Assembly (NCBI GenBank): GCA_001899855.1 | Contig: MKWR01000027.1 | Span: forward strand, 1-64,000 | Reading direction: 5' to 3' | Length of the DNA stretch: 64,000 nucleotides | Source of the DNA: Lysobacterales bacterium 63-13 | GTDB taxonomy: Bacteria > Pseudomonadota > Gammaproteobacteria > Xanthomonadales > Rhodanobacteraceae | Shown: positions 17,435 to 26,178 of the stretch, in pieces | Numbering within the stretch: position 1 is the stretch's first letter | Layout: each line of letters opens with the position of its first letter | Position numbers and translations under genes: made by a program | Notes under the pieces: generated by a model | Told to the model about the DNA's origin: nothing | The model's input: only the letters and a program-made list of their open reading frames with translations | The model's database searches: none

Positions 17435-18468
17435 TGCCTGATCTGTTCCGGAAGCCTGACCGTCACCGTGAATTCTCCGCGCGCAGGCTGCACGATCAGC
17501 GCGGCCTTGTCGCCGAAATGGTACTCGATGCGTGCGCGCACATTGGCCAGGGCGTGCGCATTGCGCGGATGCGCCACATCATCCGGCAGCGGATTGCGCA
17601 CGACGATCTCGATCATGCCGTCCTTGCGCGCGCCGTGCATGCTCAGGGTTCCACCCTCGGGCATGCGCTGGATGCCGTGGTAGACGGCGTTCTCGACCAG
17701 CGGTTGCAGAAGCAGCGGCGGCAGCGGCAAATCGCGCGGCAAGGCCTGCAGATCCAGATCGAGCTTGAGGCGCTCGCCCAGGCGCAAGGATTCGATACGC
17801 AGGTAGTGGCCGATCAGATCGAGTTCCTCGCCAAGCGTGCCGAGCATTTCGCGCGTGCCGAGGGCGGCGCGGAACAGTTCGGAGAGATCCTCGACCGCAC
17901 GCTCGGCATCGGTCGGGCGCTTGCGGATGAGGCTGGCAATCGTGTTCATGCTGTTGAACAGGAAATGCGGGCGGATGCGCGCCTGCAAGGCATCGACCTG
18001 CGCCTTTGCCGCCGCATGCACGCGCTCCTGCCAGAGCTCGCGAACATACAGATAGCGCAGCAGTGCGGCAGCAATCAGCGCACAGATTGCCGCATTGCCG
18101 ATCGAGAAGCGCCAGATCGCTCCGGGCGGCCCCGTCAGGCCGAAACCCAGGGCATGGTCCATGGAATACACCACGGCACTGCCCAGGGCCGTGGTGATGA
18201 CGGCAAGCGCCCAGGCCGAAAAAAATCCAGGCCGCACCGGCAAGCGCTCGAGCACCTCGCGCGAGGAGCACAGCACCACGGCATTGAGCAAGGCCAGCCA
18301 CTGCACGAACACGCTGGCGATGCCGAGTTCACTCAGCCACGAGCGTGCCGCGCGATCCGGTGCCATGGCGATGACCAGGGCAACGATCTCGGCCACCACC
18401 ATCAGCGCAAACAGCGTCGGCAGACTGCAGAATTGCGGCAACCAGCGCTGCTTGTCAGTCTCGCTCAT
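17431..18468 (-). CDS. algZ: LytS/AlgZ-type sensor histidine kinase
   Basis: The 345-residue membrane kinase is the likely partner of AlgR. The N-terminal third (residues 15-145) has about four hydrophobic segments and no large periplasmic sensor. A His_kinase domain of the LytS type follows, with RIRPHFLFNSMNTIASLI (phospho-accepting His near 170). The ATPase domain has PLLLQPLVENAVYHGI as its N-box. A clear G-rich ATP lid is reduced, as in other AlgZ/FimS members. It is first in the algZ-algR-hemC unit, and its stop overlaps the algR start. Confidence 0.9.
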   Translation of the reverse strand: MSETDKQRWLPQFCSLPTLFALMVVAEIVALVIAMAPDRAARSWLSELGIASVFVQWLALLNAVVLCSSREVLERLPVRPGFFSAWALAVITTALGSAVVYSMDHALGFGLTGPPGAIWRFSIGNAAICALIAAALLRYLYVRELWQERVHAAAKAQVDALQARIRPHFLFNSMNTIASLIRKRPTDAERAVEDLSELFRAALGTREMLGTLGEELDLIGHYLRIESLRLGERLKLDLDLQALPRDLPLPPLLLQPLVENAVYHGIQRMPEGGTLSMHGARKDGMIEIVVRNPLPDDVAHPRNAHALANVRARIEYHFGDKAALIVQPARGEFTVTVRLPEQIRQ

Positions 18469-18505
18469 GTCGACTCCGACCGTGCCTGGCTGCGCTCATG
18501 CCGCA

Positions 18506-19180
18506 TCAATCCGGCGCGATGCTGGTGATCCGCTGGCCAAGCCACTGGCGCAGATCGGCGATTTCCTCGGCGCACACCTGATGCGCCATCATGTAGCTGT
18601 GCCATTCGACGACATGGCCCAGACTGCGCAGGAAATCGCGCGCGAGCATGCCAAGCACCTGTGGCACCACGGGATCGACGCTGCCATGGGCAATGAACAA
18701 GGGCAAGCCGGCGTTCGCCGTCGAGCGCTCCTTGGCAAGCTGCTGCTCAAGCGGAAGATATCCGGACAGGGCAATGACGCCCGCCAGGGTTTGCGCATGG
18801 CGCAGGCCAGCCGAGAGCACCATGGCCGCGCCCTGCGAAAACCCGGCAAGGAAGATCCGCGATGCGGGAATGCCGCGGGCGACCTCGCGGGCAATCAGCG
18901 CCTCGACTTCGGCCATCGAGGCGCGGATGCCGATCTCGTCCTGCTTCTGGGCGATTTCCATGCCGGTGATGTCGTACCAGGCGCGCATGCTCATGCCGCC
19001 GTTAACCGTGACCGGCCGGCGCGGCGCGTGCGGAAAGACGAAACGGATGGCCGGCCAGTCCTTGTCCACCAGTTCCGGCACGATCGGGCCGAAATCGTTG
19101 CCATCGGCACCCAGGCCATGCAACCAGATCACGGCGATGCGTGGATCGGCACCGGTTTCGGTCTGTACGCAATCAAGCAT
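18506..19180 (-). CDS. Carboxylesterase/phospholipase of the alpha/beta-hydrolase fold
   Basis: The 224-residue protein belongs to the small cytoplasmic carboxylesterase group (acyl-protein thioesterase-like). It has WLHGLGADGNDF (oxyanion region), the nucleophile elbow GFSQGAAM, the acid in HGSVDPVVP and a late His in MMAHQVC. I start at the ATG at 19180, which has AGGA six bases upstream; a TTG at 19195 would add five residues. It lies 37 bases upstream of algZ on the same strand and may share its transcript. It diverges from the S9 peptidase gene. The natural ester substrate is unknown. Confidence 0.88.
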   Translation of the reverse strand: MLDCVQTETGADPRIAVIWLHGLGADGNDFGPIVPELVDKDWPAIRFVFPHAPRRPVTVNGGMSMRAWYDITGMEIAQKQDEIGIRASMAEVEALIAREVARGIPASRIFLAGFSQGAAMVLSAGLRHAQTLAGVIALSGYLPLEQQLAKERSTANAGLPLFIAHGSVDPVVPQVLGMLARDFLRSLGHVVEWHSYMMAHQVCAEEIADLRQWLGQRITSIAPD

Positions 19181-19310
19181 GGGCAATCCTGACAAGGGAG
19201 TGTCGCGCAGGCTGCCCGATTATCCCGCGCCTGCCAAGACTTTCGACGCATGGCGAGGGAGCCGGCAGCGGTTATCCTTGGCGATCGCCTTTCGCTGGAG
19301 ATACGTACCG

Positions 19311-21695
19311 ATGACCCGACTCGCCATCGCCGCCCTGTGCGCCCTGCTGTCACTGTCTGCGGCACCCGTCCAGGCCATCACCCTCGATCAGGCCATGGCC
19401 AATCCGGACTGGATCGGGCCGGCCGTCGAGTCGCCCTACTGGAGCGTCGATGGCAAGGCGATCTACTACTCGCTCAAGCGCAGTGGGTCGAGCGTGCGCG
19501 ACCTGCACCGCATCAACCCGGCGAATGGCGAGGATGTCCTTGTCGATCCGGCCATGATGGCGGATGCCGATGGCCGCAATGCCGTATTCAGCGGCAACCG
19601 CCAGCGTGCCGCCTTCATCCGCAATGGCGATGTCTTTGTCCGTGAGCTGGCCAGCGGCGCGTTGCGGCAGATCACGCGGTCACAGGAAACCGAGAGCTCG
19701 GTGCAGTTTTCGGCCGACGATCGCGCCGTGCAGTTCCGTGTCGGCAACGACTGGTTCACGCATGACCTGGCCAGCGGCGTGAATGCGCCCGCTGCCATCG
19801 TGCTGACCGAAAAGGACCCCGCCGAGAAGAAATCCGATGACCTTGGCGACCTGCAGTTGCGCCTGTTCTCGACGCTGCGCGAGATCAAGGCGGAGCGCGA
19901 GACGAAAAAGGCCATCGACGAGACGTTCCGCAAGGGTGATCCGACGCGCGCACCGGCACCGTTCTATCTCGGCACCGAGGTCAAGATCGAAGGCAGCGCC
20001 TTGTCGCCCGATGCACGCCACCTGCTCATCGTCACCCGCGACAAGGCCTATGACGACGGCAAGATCGCCAAGCTCCAGCATTACGTGACCGAATCGGGCT
20101 ACGAGGAACAGGAAGACGAGCGCGTCCGCGTCGGCCGCAACCTGCCTGCGCCGAATACGCTTTGGCTGCTCGACCTGGTGGCACATACCCAGGAAAAGCT
20201 GTCGCTGGCCGAACTGCCCGGCATCAACGAGGATCCGCTGGCGAAAATCCGCGCGGAAAATCGCAAGGCCGGTCTGCTCAAGGACGAGCCGGCCAAGGAC
20301 GACGGCAAGGCGGATGCCGCCAAGCCACGCGGCGTCACCGTGGCCGAACAGGTCTGGAACCGCGACGGCAGCCAGGTTGCCGTGCAAGTGCGCGCAATCG
20401 ACAACAAGGATCGCTGGATTGCCACGGTCGATTTCGACAAGCATCGCCTGGTCAGCCAGCACCGCTTGAACGATCCGGCCTGGATCAACTGGTCATTCAA
20501 CGATTTTGGCTGGAGCCGCGACGGCCGCAGCCTCTGGTACCTGTCCGAGGAATCGGGTTATTCGCAGTTGTACACAAAACTGCCGGGCGCCAGGGCCAAG
20601 GCGCTGACATCGGGCAAGTTCGAGATTTCCGATCCGCAGTTGTCCGCCGATGGGCGCTGGTTCCATGTGCGGGCAAACGTTGAAGCGCCGTATTCGTATG
20701 ACGTCTATCGCGTGGCCAGCAGTGGCGGCAAACTCGAGCGCGTCAGCTCGGTCAAGGGCATGGACGGTTTCGCCGTTTCCCCGGATGGCAGCCGCCTCGC
20801 CCTGCTGCAATCCACATCCTATGTGCCCGCCCAGTTGGGCGTGGTTTCGGCCAATGGCGGCGCATCGCGGCAACTGACCGACACGCGCACGGCCGCGTAC
20901 AAGGCACTGGCCTGGCCACAGCTGGAAATCGTCAGCGTGCCGTCAACGCATGTGAAGGAACCAATCTACGCCAAGCTCTACAAACCCGCCGATTTCGATG
21001 CGACGAAAAAGTATCCGGCGGTGTTGTTCGTGCACGGCGCCGGTTACCTGCAGAACACCGAACTGGGTTACCCCAATTATTTCCGCGAGCAGATGTTCCA
21101 CAACTTGCTGACTGCGAAGGGCTATGTCGTGCTCGACATGGATTACCGCGCATCAGCCGGCTACGGTCGTGACTGGCGCACGGCGATCTATCGACAGATG
21201 GGTCACCCGGAACTGGAAGACCTGATCGACGGAGCAAACTGGCTGGTCGCCAATCATGCGGTCGACAGCAAGCGGGTTGGCCTCTACGGCGGCTCCTACG
21301 GCGGCTTCATGGCGCTGATGGCCATGTTTCGCGCACCCGAGGTGTTTGTCGCCGGTGCCGCGTTGCGCCCGGTCACCGACTGGACTTCGTACAACCATGA
21401 GTACACCTCGAACATCCTCAACACGCCGCAGGACGATCCGCTGGCCTATCGGCGCTCCTCGCCCATCGAATTTGCCGATGGCCTCAAGGGCGGCGTGCTG
21501 ATTGCCCACGGCATGATCGACGACAACGTGCTGTTCCAGGATTCCGTGCGCCTGTACCAGCGCCTGATCGAACTGCGCAAGGATGACTTCGAACTGGCCG
21601 GCTACCCGCTGGAACGGCACGGCTTCGTGCATGCCGACTCCTGGTATGACGAGTACCGGCGCATCCTCAAGCTGTTCGAGACGCATCTGAAATAG
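19311..21695 (+). CDS. Exported S9-family prolyl oligopeptidase-type peptidase
   Basis: The 794-residue product has a signal peptide (MTRLAIAALC to PVQA), a seven-bladed beta-propeller-like region (about 30-530) and a C-terminal alpha/beta-hydrolase domain of the DPP-IV/acylaminoacyl-peptidase type. The nucleophile is S662 in YGGSYGGFM; the acid is in HGMIDDNV and the His in ERHGFVH. It should trim peptides in the periplasm. The upstream frame is open to 18648, but that part has no similarity to the family, and the signal peptide fixes the start at 19311. A Lys/Asp-rich insert (KDEPAKDDGKADAAK) interrupts the propeller near residue 325. No T-tract terminator follows. Confidence 0.92.
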   Translation: MTRLAIAALCALLSLSAAPVQAITLDQAMANPDWIGPAVESPYWSVDGKAIYYSLKRSGSSVRDLHRINPANGEDVLVDPAMMADADGRNAVFSGNRQRAAFIRNGDVFVRELASGALRQITRSQETESSVQFSADDRAVQFRVGNDWFTHDLASGVNAPAAIVLTEKDPAEKKSDDLGDLQLRLFSTLREIKAERETKKAIDETFRKGDPTRAPAPFYLGTEVKIEGSALSPDARHLLIVTRDKAYDDGKIAKLQHYVTESGYEEQEDERVRVGRNLPAPNTLWLLDLVAHTQEKLSLAELPGINEDPLAKIRAENRKAGLLKDEPAKDDGKADAAKPRGVTVAEQVWNRDGSQVAVQVRAIDNKDRWIATVDFDKHRLVSQHRLNDPAWINWSFNDFGWSRDGRSLWYLSEESGYSQLYTKLPGARAKALTSGKFEISDPQLSADGRWFHVRANVEAPYSYDVYRVASSGGKLERVSSVKGMDGFAVSPDGSRLALLQSTSYVPAQLGVVSANGGASRQLTDTRTAAYKALAWPQLEIVSVPSTHVKEPIYAKLYKPADFDATKKYPAVLFVHGAGYLQNTELGYPNYFREQMFHNLLTAKGYVVLDMDYRASAGYGRDWRTAIYRQMGHPELEDLIDGANWLVANHAVDSKRVGLYGGSYGGFMALMAMFRAPEVFVAGAALRPVTDWTSYNHEYTSNILNTPQDDPLAYRRSSPIEFADGLKGGVLIAHGMIDDNVLFQDSVRLYQRLIELRKDDFELAGYPLERHGFVHADSWYDEYRRILKLFETHLK

Positions 21696-21727
21696 TTCGC
21701 GCGCGCGATCGCGCAATGCGGCAATTC

Positions 21728-21951
21728 GCCTGCTTGCTTCCGCATTCCAGGCAAGCAGGCCATCCGCCATCCACGGCATGGCCTGCAAGTGCTCGGCAAC
21801 TGCTCCTGCGTAGCAGGCATACAGGCCATCCATGGCATCGCCTGCAACTGCTTCTAGGAAGAGCGTTCGATCACAGATCGAACCCACATTGCTCCTTGGT
21901 CGATTGCTGATGTGGGCCAGCGGCTGATGTGGGTCAGCGCTGTGCGCTGAC
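21728..21951. repeat. Cluster of hairpins and short tandem repeats
   Basis: This non-coding stretch is packed with palindromes. GCCTGCTTGC (21728-21737) pairs with GCAAGCAGGC (21751-21760). A partial copy of the terminator-linked repeat occupies 21796-21850. GTTCGATC-ACA-GATCGAAC is at 21865-21883. CCCACAT (21883-21889) pairs with ATGTGGG (21910-21916). A 17-bp unit is tandemly repeated with one mismatch (21906-21922 and 21923-21939). GTCAGCGC pairs with GCGCTGAC (21933-21951). Spurious open frames cross it, but I see no gene. Confidence 0.7.
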
Positions 21952-21981
21952 GTCATCCATGGCATACCGGCCATCCATGGA

Positions 21982-22039
21982 ATCGCCTGCAACTGCTCCT
22001 GCGTTGCAGGCATACAGGCCATCCATGGCCATAAAAAAA
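21982..22039 (-). repeat. Terminator-linked repeat, copy A
   Basis: Read on the minus strand, this 58-bp unit starts in the T-tract of the terminator for the CTERM-like gene and runs ATGGCCATGGATGGCCTGTA, then a hairpin GCCTGCAAC-(9 nt)-GTTGCAGGC at 22011-21985, then GAT. Copy B at 62565-62622 matches it except at two bases that compensate each other in the hairpin. A degenerate copy lies at 21796-21850. Confidence 0.85.
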
Positions 22040-22056
22040 CCCCGCCGAAGCGGGGT
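22033..22056 (-). terminator. Rho-independent terminator of the CTERM-like gene
   Basis: On the minus strand, ACCCCGC-TTCG-GCGGGGT (22056-22039) forms a 7-bp stem closed by a stable UUCG loop, followed by seven T residues (22039-22033). It lies about 30 bases beyond the stop codon at 22085. Confidence 0.9.
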
Positions 22057-22084
22057 TCTTGTTTGTCGGGGCAGGCCCGATCAG

Positions 22085-22843
22085 TCAGTTCATGCGACGG
22101 CGGCGCAGGCCGGCAAAGCCGAACATGGCGAGCAAGGCACCGAGGCCGATCATGGCGCTTGTGCCGAGCGAAGGCAGTTCAATGGCCGGGCCCGCAGGGT
22201 CACCGCCACCCGGCGTGCCCGCCGTGATCAGATCGACATCGTCGATCCAGAAATTGGTGGTACCGGAAACCCCGAATACCTGGCTATGGAAAGCGAGCGT
22301 ATGGCTGCCGCCATCGGCATAGCTCGACACGTCGACCGAAATCGACGAATAGGCCGCGTTGATATCGCAATAGGTGGCATCCGCACCGTTCGTCGACCAC
22401 ACGCTGACGCCATCGATGGTCGCCTCGACAAAGTCCGGCGCATCGCCCGAGCATACGGGGGCCATGAATGCGAAGCTCAAGGTGGCAGTCGCCGCGGCCG
22501 GGATGGTGATGGCCTGGGAAACGCTGCCTTCTTCATTGGCGGCAATGCCGCCAAACCACACCCAGAACGAACCCGTGTTGGGACCGATGGGAGCACCACC
22601 CGTTCCGCATCCGGCGGTGTCGCAGATCGGCGTCCCGAAGTTCGACGACGCTTCGGTCCAATTCGAGCTGGGTGTTCCCGACTCAAAGCTGCAGTCAAGG
22701 ACAATCAAACTCGAGCAACTCGCCGCACCGGCAGGCGTGAAATCCGGTGTGGGTGCAGCAATCTTGTTATGGACGGGAGCCGCAATGGCCGCCTGGGCCA
22801 GGCAAAATGCAGCACTTGCAACGGCCAATGTCAGTTTATTCAT
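22085..22843 (-). CDS. Secreted protein with CTERM-like sorting tail
   Basis: The 252-residue product has a signal peptide (MNKLTLAVASAAFCLAQAAIA) and a beta-sandwich-like body (about 45-205) rich in Ser, Thr and Gly, with four or more cysteines. Its C-terminal tripartite tail has a LPSLG motif, a hydrophobic helix and RRRR. The tail resembles the PEP-CTERM/IPTL-CTERM signals recognised by exosortase-type systems, although LPSLG is not a textbook motif. I do not recognise the body; it looks like a carbohydrate-binding or choice-of-anchor domain. No exosortase is in the window. It is a single gene with its own terminator. Confidence 0.75.
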   Translation of the reverse strand: MNKLTLAVASAAFCLAQAAIAAPVHNKIAAPTPDFTPAGAASCSSLIVLDCSFESGTPSSNWTEASSNFGTPICDTAGCGTGGAPIGPNTGSFWVWFGGIAANEEGSVSQAITIPAAATATLSFAFMAPVCSGDAPDFVEATIDGVSVWSTNGADATYCDINAAYSSISVDVSSYADGGSHTLAFHSQVFGVSGTTNFWIDDVDLITAGTPGGGDPAGPAIELPSLGTSAMIGLGALLAMFGFAGLRRRRMN

Positions 22844-23219
22844 TCCGCAATTACCCCTAGTTGATGGTGTCAGTCTATTGGTTTGGTCTGGATCAGGGCC
22901 GCTCTACGGGCAGTTCAACCCGTCAGTCAGGCAGTCGACTGGGCGCGAACCTTGCATGCGTTTTCAACCGAGAAACGGAAAACTAGCAGCTGAGAAGCCT
23001 TGCTGCAAGCTGAACAGATCACCCAAGTGCAGGATCCGCCACGGGAAAAACAGCACGATTGCTCATTTTTGCCGCAAAACCTGCAGAAAATGTGACCGTG
23101 TTCAGGATCGGTTGCCGCATAAACCGCCAAGATGTTAACGCGCCGTTATTCCAGCATCGCGTGATGTTTGTTAGGATTGACTCGAGGTTTTCTGAATAAC
23201 CTCCTGATGGAATTGAAAA
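22844..23219. other. Intergenic region, 376 bp, no gene seen
   Basis: This lies between the divergent CTERM-like and SPFH genes and is poorer in GC than its surroundings. It must hold promoters for both, but I see no hexamer pair with good spacing. A ribosome-site-like CCTCCTGATGGAA lies just before 23220 without a perfect AGGAGG. The open frames that cross it show no protein-like composition. Confidence 0.5.
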
Positions 23220-23678
23220 ATGTCTAACCAATTCTTCTGGATGAGCGTGCTTTCACTGGTTGCCTTCGCGGCCGTGTGCGTGCGGCGCATTCCGGAAGGC
23301 CAGGTCTACTCGTTGCGTCGAGTGGACGGAAACACGCGATTTGTCGGTGCCGGGATGCATTTCGTGCTGCCCTTGATCGAGCGCGTCTCGCACAAGATGA
23401 GCCTCGCCGGCAGCCGCATCGAAATCCTGGCCACGCTGGCATCCGGTGAAGACTGCGAGGCTTCACTGTATTTCCAGGTGCTTGATCCGCAGCGTGCGGA
23501 CCATGTGATCGAGTCCGTCGACAACCTGTTGCGCGAGCGCACCCGGGAACTGCTTGGCAGCAAGGCAATCCCGTCCGATCCGCTCGAACGTCGCCTCTGG
23601 CTCAAGCAAAGTCTCAATGCCGAAGTCCGCGAGCGCGGCCTGCTGGTCACCCGCATCGACTTGCGCACGCTGGCTTGA
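23220..23678 (+). CDS. Small SPFH/Band 7-domain membrane protein
   Basis: The 152-residue product has one N-terminal hydrophobic segment (residues 5-20) and then the start of an SPFH domain (RRIPEGQVYSLRRVDG, GAGMHFVLPLIERV). It ends soon after residue 150, far shorter than flotillin, HflK or stomatin. It resembles the compact membrane-anchored SPFH proteins found in some gammaproteobacteria, and may help organise membrane protein assemblies. No proteolytic partner (NfeD, FtsH or an HflC-like gene) is adjacent. It is followed 70 bases later by rsmG. Confidence 0.75.
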   Translation: MSNQFFWMSVLSLVAFAAVCVRRIPEGQVYSLRRVDGNTRFVGAGMHFVLPLIERVSHKMSLAGSRIEILATLASGEDCEASLYFQVLDPQRADHVIESVDNLLRERTRELLGSKAIPSDPLERRLWLKQSLNAEVRERGLLVTRIDLRTLA

Positions 23679-23748
23679 GTTTCCATCTGGCTGGATTTTG
23701 CCTGCGCACGCCGCGATACTGCCGTCCCCTTTCGATTCCGAGCGACTC

Positions 23749-24411
23749 ATGTCCAACCGCGAAGCGCTGAGGCAGCGGCTTCGTGCAGGACTGACGACGC
23801 TGAAGCTTGAACTTGATGATCCGACCGTCGAGCAGCAACTCGATTATGTCGACCTGCTGCTGCGCTGGAATGCCGCCTACAACCTGACCGCGGTGCGTGA
23901 CGCGGGCGAAATGGTCACCCGGCATCTGCTCGATTCGCTGGCGATCCTGGCGTACGTGAAGGGCAAGACCTTGGCCGACCTTGGCACCGGCGCCGGGATT
24001 CCCGGCATTCCCCTGGCCTTGGCCCGGCCGGAGCTCCAGGTTCACCTGGTCGATTCAAACGGCAAGAAGGCGCGTTTCCTGCGCGAAGCCGTGCGCCAGC
24101 TGAAACTGGCCGATCGCGTCCGCGTGGACGAGTGCCGGGTCGAGGCCGTGGTCGGTGAATTCGATTGCATCACCGCCCGCGCATTCGCGACACTGGCCGA
24201 CATGCTGGCCTGGGGCGGCCATCTGCTGGGTGCCGAAGGGCGCTGGCTGGCGCTGAAGGGGCGATTCCCGCAGGATGAGCTGGACAATCTGCCCCCCGGA
24301 TTCAAGATCGAGGCGGTACATCGACTCGAAGTGCCCGGCCTTGATGCCGAACGGCATCTGGTCATCATCAAACGCAGTTTCGCTGAGCCGAGCGCACGGA
24401 TACTTCCATGA
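23749..24411 (+). CDS. rsmG: 16S rRNA (guanine-N7) methyltransferase RsmG
   Basis: RsmG (GidB) methylates N7 of G527 in 16S rRNA using S-adenosylmethionine. The 220-residue product shows the family's LLRWNAAYNLTAVRD, then RHLLDSLAIL and the SAM-binding motif ADLGTGAGIPGIPLA, followed by VDSNGKKARFL. The open frame extends upstream to 23554, but the ATG at 23749 matches the family's length. The stop overlaps the parA start in ATGA. The order rsmG-parA-parB is a conserved, often origin-proximal cluster. Confidence 0.95.
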   Translation: MSNREALRQRLRAGLTTLKLELDDPTVEQQLDYVDLLLRWNAAYNLTAVRDAGEMVTRHLLDSLAILAYVKGKTLADLGTGAGIPGIPLALARPELQVHLVDSNGKKARFLREAVRQLKLADRVRVDECRVEAVVGEFDCITARAFATLADMLAWGGHLLGAEGRWLALKGRFPQDELDNLPPGFKIEAVHRLEVPGLDAERHLVIIKRSFAEPSARILP

Positions 24412-25199
24412 CACGCATCATTGCCGTTGCAAACCAGAAAGGCGGTGTCGGCAAGACCACCACGTCGGTGAACCTTGCTGCCGCACTGGCGGAAACCCGG
24501 CGGCGGGTATTGCTGGTCGACCTCGACCCGCAGGGCAACGCGACGATGGCCTCGGGCATCGACAAGCGCGCGGCGAAGCCGAACGGTTGCGACGTGTTGC
24601 TGGAGGAAGCGGCGATCGAGGATGCCATCGTCAGGACCGAAGGCGGCTTCGACCTGCTGCCCGGCAGCGGCGACCTGACTGCGGCCGAGATCAAGCTGAT
24701 GGACGCGCTGGCCCGGGAACATCGCCTCAAGGAGCAGCTCGACAAGCTCGGCGACCGTTACCACACGATCCTCATCGATTGCCCGCCATCCCTGCACCTG
24801 CTTACCCTCAACGCGTTGACCGCGGCGCATGGCGTGCTGATTCCGATGCAGTGCGAATACTTCGCCCTGGAAGGCCTGTCGAGCCTGATCGACACGATCA
24901 AGGCGGTGCGCAAGCGCTTGAATCCCGGGCTGGAGATCGAAGGGCTGCTGCGCACGATGTACGACGTGCGCAACAACCTCAGCAACGATGTTTCGGCGCA
25001 GTTGCACAAGCACTTCGGCGACAAGCTGCTGCGTTCGATCATTCCGCGCAACATCCGCCTCGCCGAAGCGCCCAGTCACGGCAAGCCGATCAATCTCTAT
25101 GATCGCGAATCACGCGGCGCCATCGCCTATCTCGGCCTTGCTGGCGAAATGCTGCGCCGCGAACGCACGCCGCCAGCGGCCGCACAACCAGCCATCTAG
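24408..25199 (+). CDS. parA: Chromosome-partitioning ATPase ParA/Soj
   Basis: The 263-residue Walker-type ATPase segregates the chromosome with ParB. It has the deviant Walker A box QKGGVGKTTTSVN from residue 10, the switch region VDLDPQGNAT and the Walker B-like ILIDCPPS. The short N-terminus without a helix-turn-helix marks it as the chromosomal Soj class, not a plasmid type Ia ParA. It overlaps rsmG by ATGA and is followed 11 bases later by parB. Confidence 0.95.
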   Translation: MTRIIAVANQKGGVGKTTTSVNLAAALAETRRRVLLVDLDPQGNATMASGIDKRAAKPNGCDVLLEEAAIEDAIVRTEGGFDLLPGSGDLTAAEIKLMDALAREHRLKEQLDKLGDRYHTILIDCPPSLHLLTLNALTAAHGVLIPMQCEYFALEGLSSLIDTIKAVRKRLNPGLEIEGLLRTMYDVRNNLSNDVSAQLHKHFGDKLLRSIIPRNIRLAEAPSHGKPINLYDRESRGAIAYLGLAGEMLRRERTPPAAAQPAI

Positions 25200-25210
25200 G
25201 AACCGACGCA

Positions 25211-26086
25211 ATGGCAGCAAAGAAACGCGGGCTTGGGCTCGGACGCGGGCTCGATGCCCTGCTCGGCGGCAACGATGACGTCGACGCGGCAGGATCCGCA
25301 GGCAATGGCGACAGCGAGCTGCGTTCGCTTGCCGTGGCCTCGATCACGGCCGGCAAGTACCAGCCGCGTCGGCATTTCGATGATGATCTGCTGCAGGAGC
25401 TGGCCGATTCGATCAAGGTGCAGGGCGTGATCGAACCGATCATCGTGCGCGGTGTCGCCGGTGGCCGCTTTGAACTCATCGCCGGTGAGCGGCGTTGGCG
25501 CGCCAGCCAGTTGGCGGGCATGAGCGAGATTCCGGCACTGGTCCGCGACATCGACGATCGCGCCGCCATCGCCATTGCCCTGGTCGAGAACATCCAGCGC
25601 GAGGACCTGTCGCCGCTGGAGGAAGCGCACTCGCTGGCGCGCCTGATCGCCGAGTTCAAATTGACCCACCAGCAAGCAGCCGATGCCGTCGGTCGTTCGC
25701 GCGCCGCGGTAACGAACCTCCTGCGCCTGCTCGAGCTGCCGGAAGCCATTCGCAAGATGCTCGATGAAGGCACGCTCGAGATGGGTCACGCGCGCGCCCT
25801 GCTGCCGCTGGCCGAAGCACGCGCCATCGCCCTGGCGCGCAAGGCCATCGACAACGACTGGAGCGTGCGCGAGCTCGAAGCGGCCGTGCGCAATGCCAGC
25901 GAACTGCCACAGGGGAAACCGCCCAAGGCAAGGCGCGATGCCGATATCGAGGCGCTGGAAAACGAACTGGCTGAAAAGCTCGGCGCGCGCGTCGCCATCA
26001 ACCACGGCCGCGGCGGACGCGGCAAGCTCGTCATCAGTTACCACAGCCTCGACGAACTTGACGGCATCCTCGGCAGGATCCGCTGA
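25211..26086 (+). CDS. parB: Chromosome-partitioning protein ParB/Spo0J
   Basis: The 291-residue protein binds parS sites, spreads on DNA as a CTP-dependent clamp and stimulates ParA. It begins with a basic stretch (KKRGLGLGRGLDALLGG). The ParB N-terminal domain has GELR-type SIKVQGVIEPIIVR and the CTP-binding motif GERRWRAS. The helix-turn-helix follows (LTHQQAADAVGRSRAAVTN), then a C-terminal dimer domain. I searched by eye for the parS consensus and did not find a site in this window. Confidence 0.95.
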   Translation: MAAKKRGLGLGRGLDALLGGNDDVDAAGSAGNGDSELRSLAVASITAGKYQPRRHFDDDLLQELADSIKVQGVIEPIIVRGVAGGRFELIAGERRWRASQLAGMSEIPALVRDIDDRAAIAIALVENIQREDLSPLEEAHSLARLIAEFKLTHQQAADAVGRSRAAVTNLLRLLELPEAIRKMLDEGTLEMGHARALLPLAEARAIALARKAIDNDWSVRELEAAVRNASELPQGKPPKARRDADIEALENELAEKLGARVAINHGRGGRGKLVISYHSLDELDGILGRIR

Positions 26087-26178
26087 GCGGTGCTTTGCAG
26101 GAAATCTGAAACAGCGATAATCGTGACTTGCCGGCTCGCCATCGTTCGAACCGGCACTCCAACCACAGGATCCGGGCC

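Noticed and set aside
23749-26086. Replication origin next to rsmG-parA-parB
   Set aside because: No dnaA, dnaN or rpmH, no cluster of DnaA boxes and no parS consensus was seen, and mnmG lies 33 kb away.
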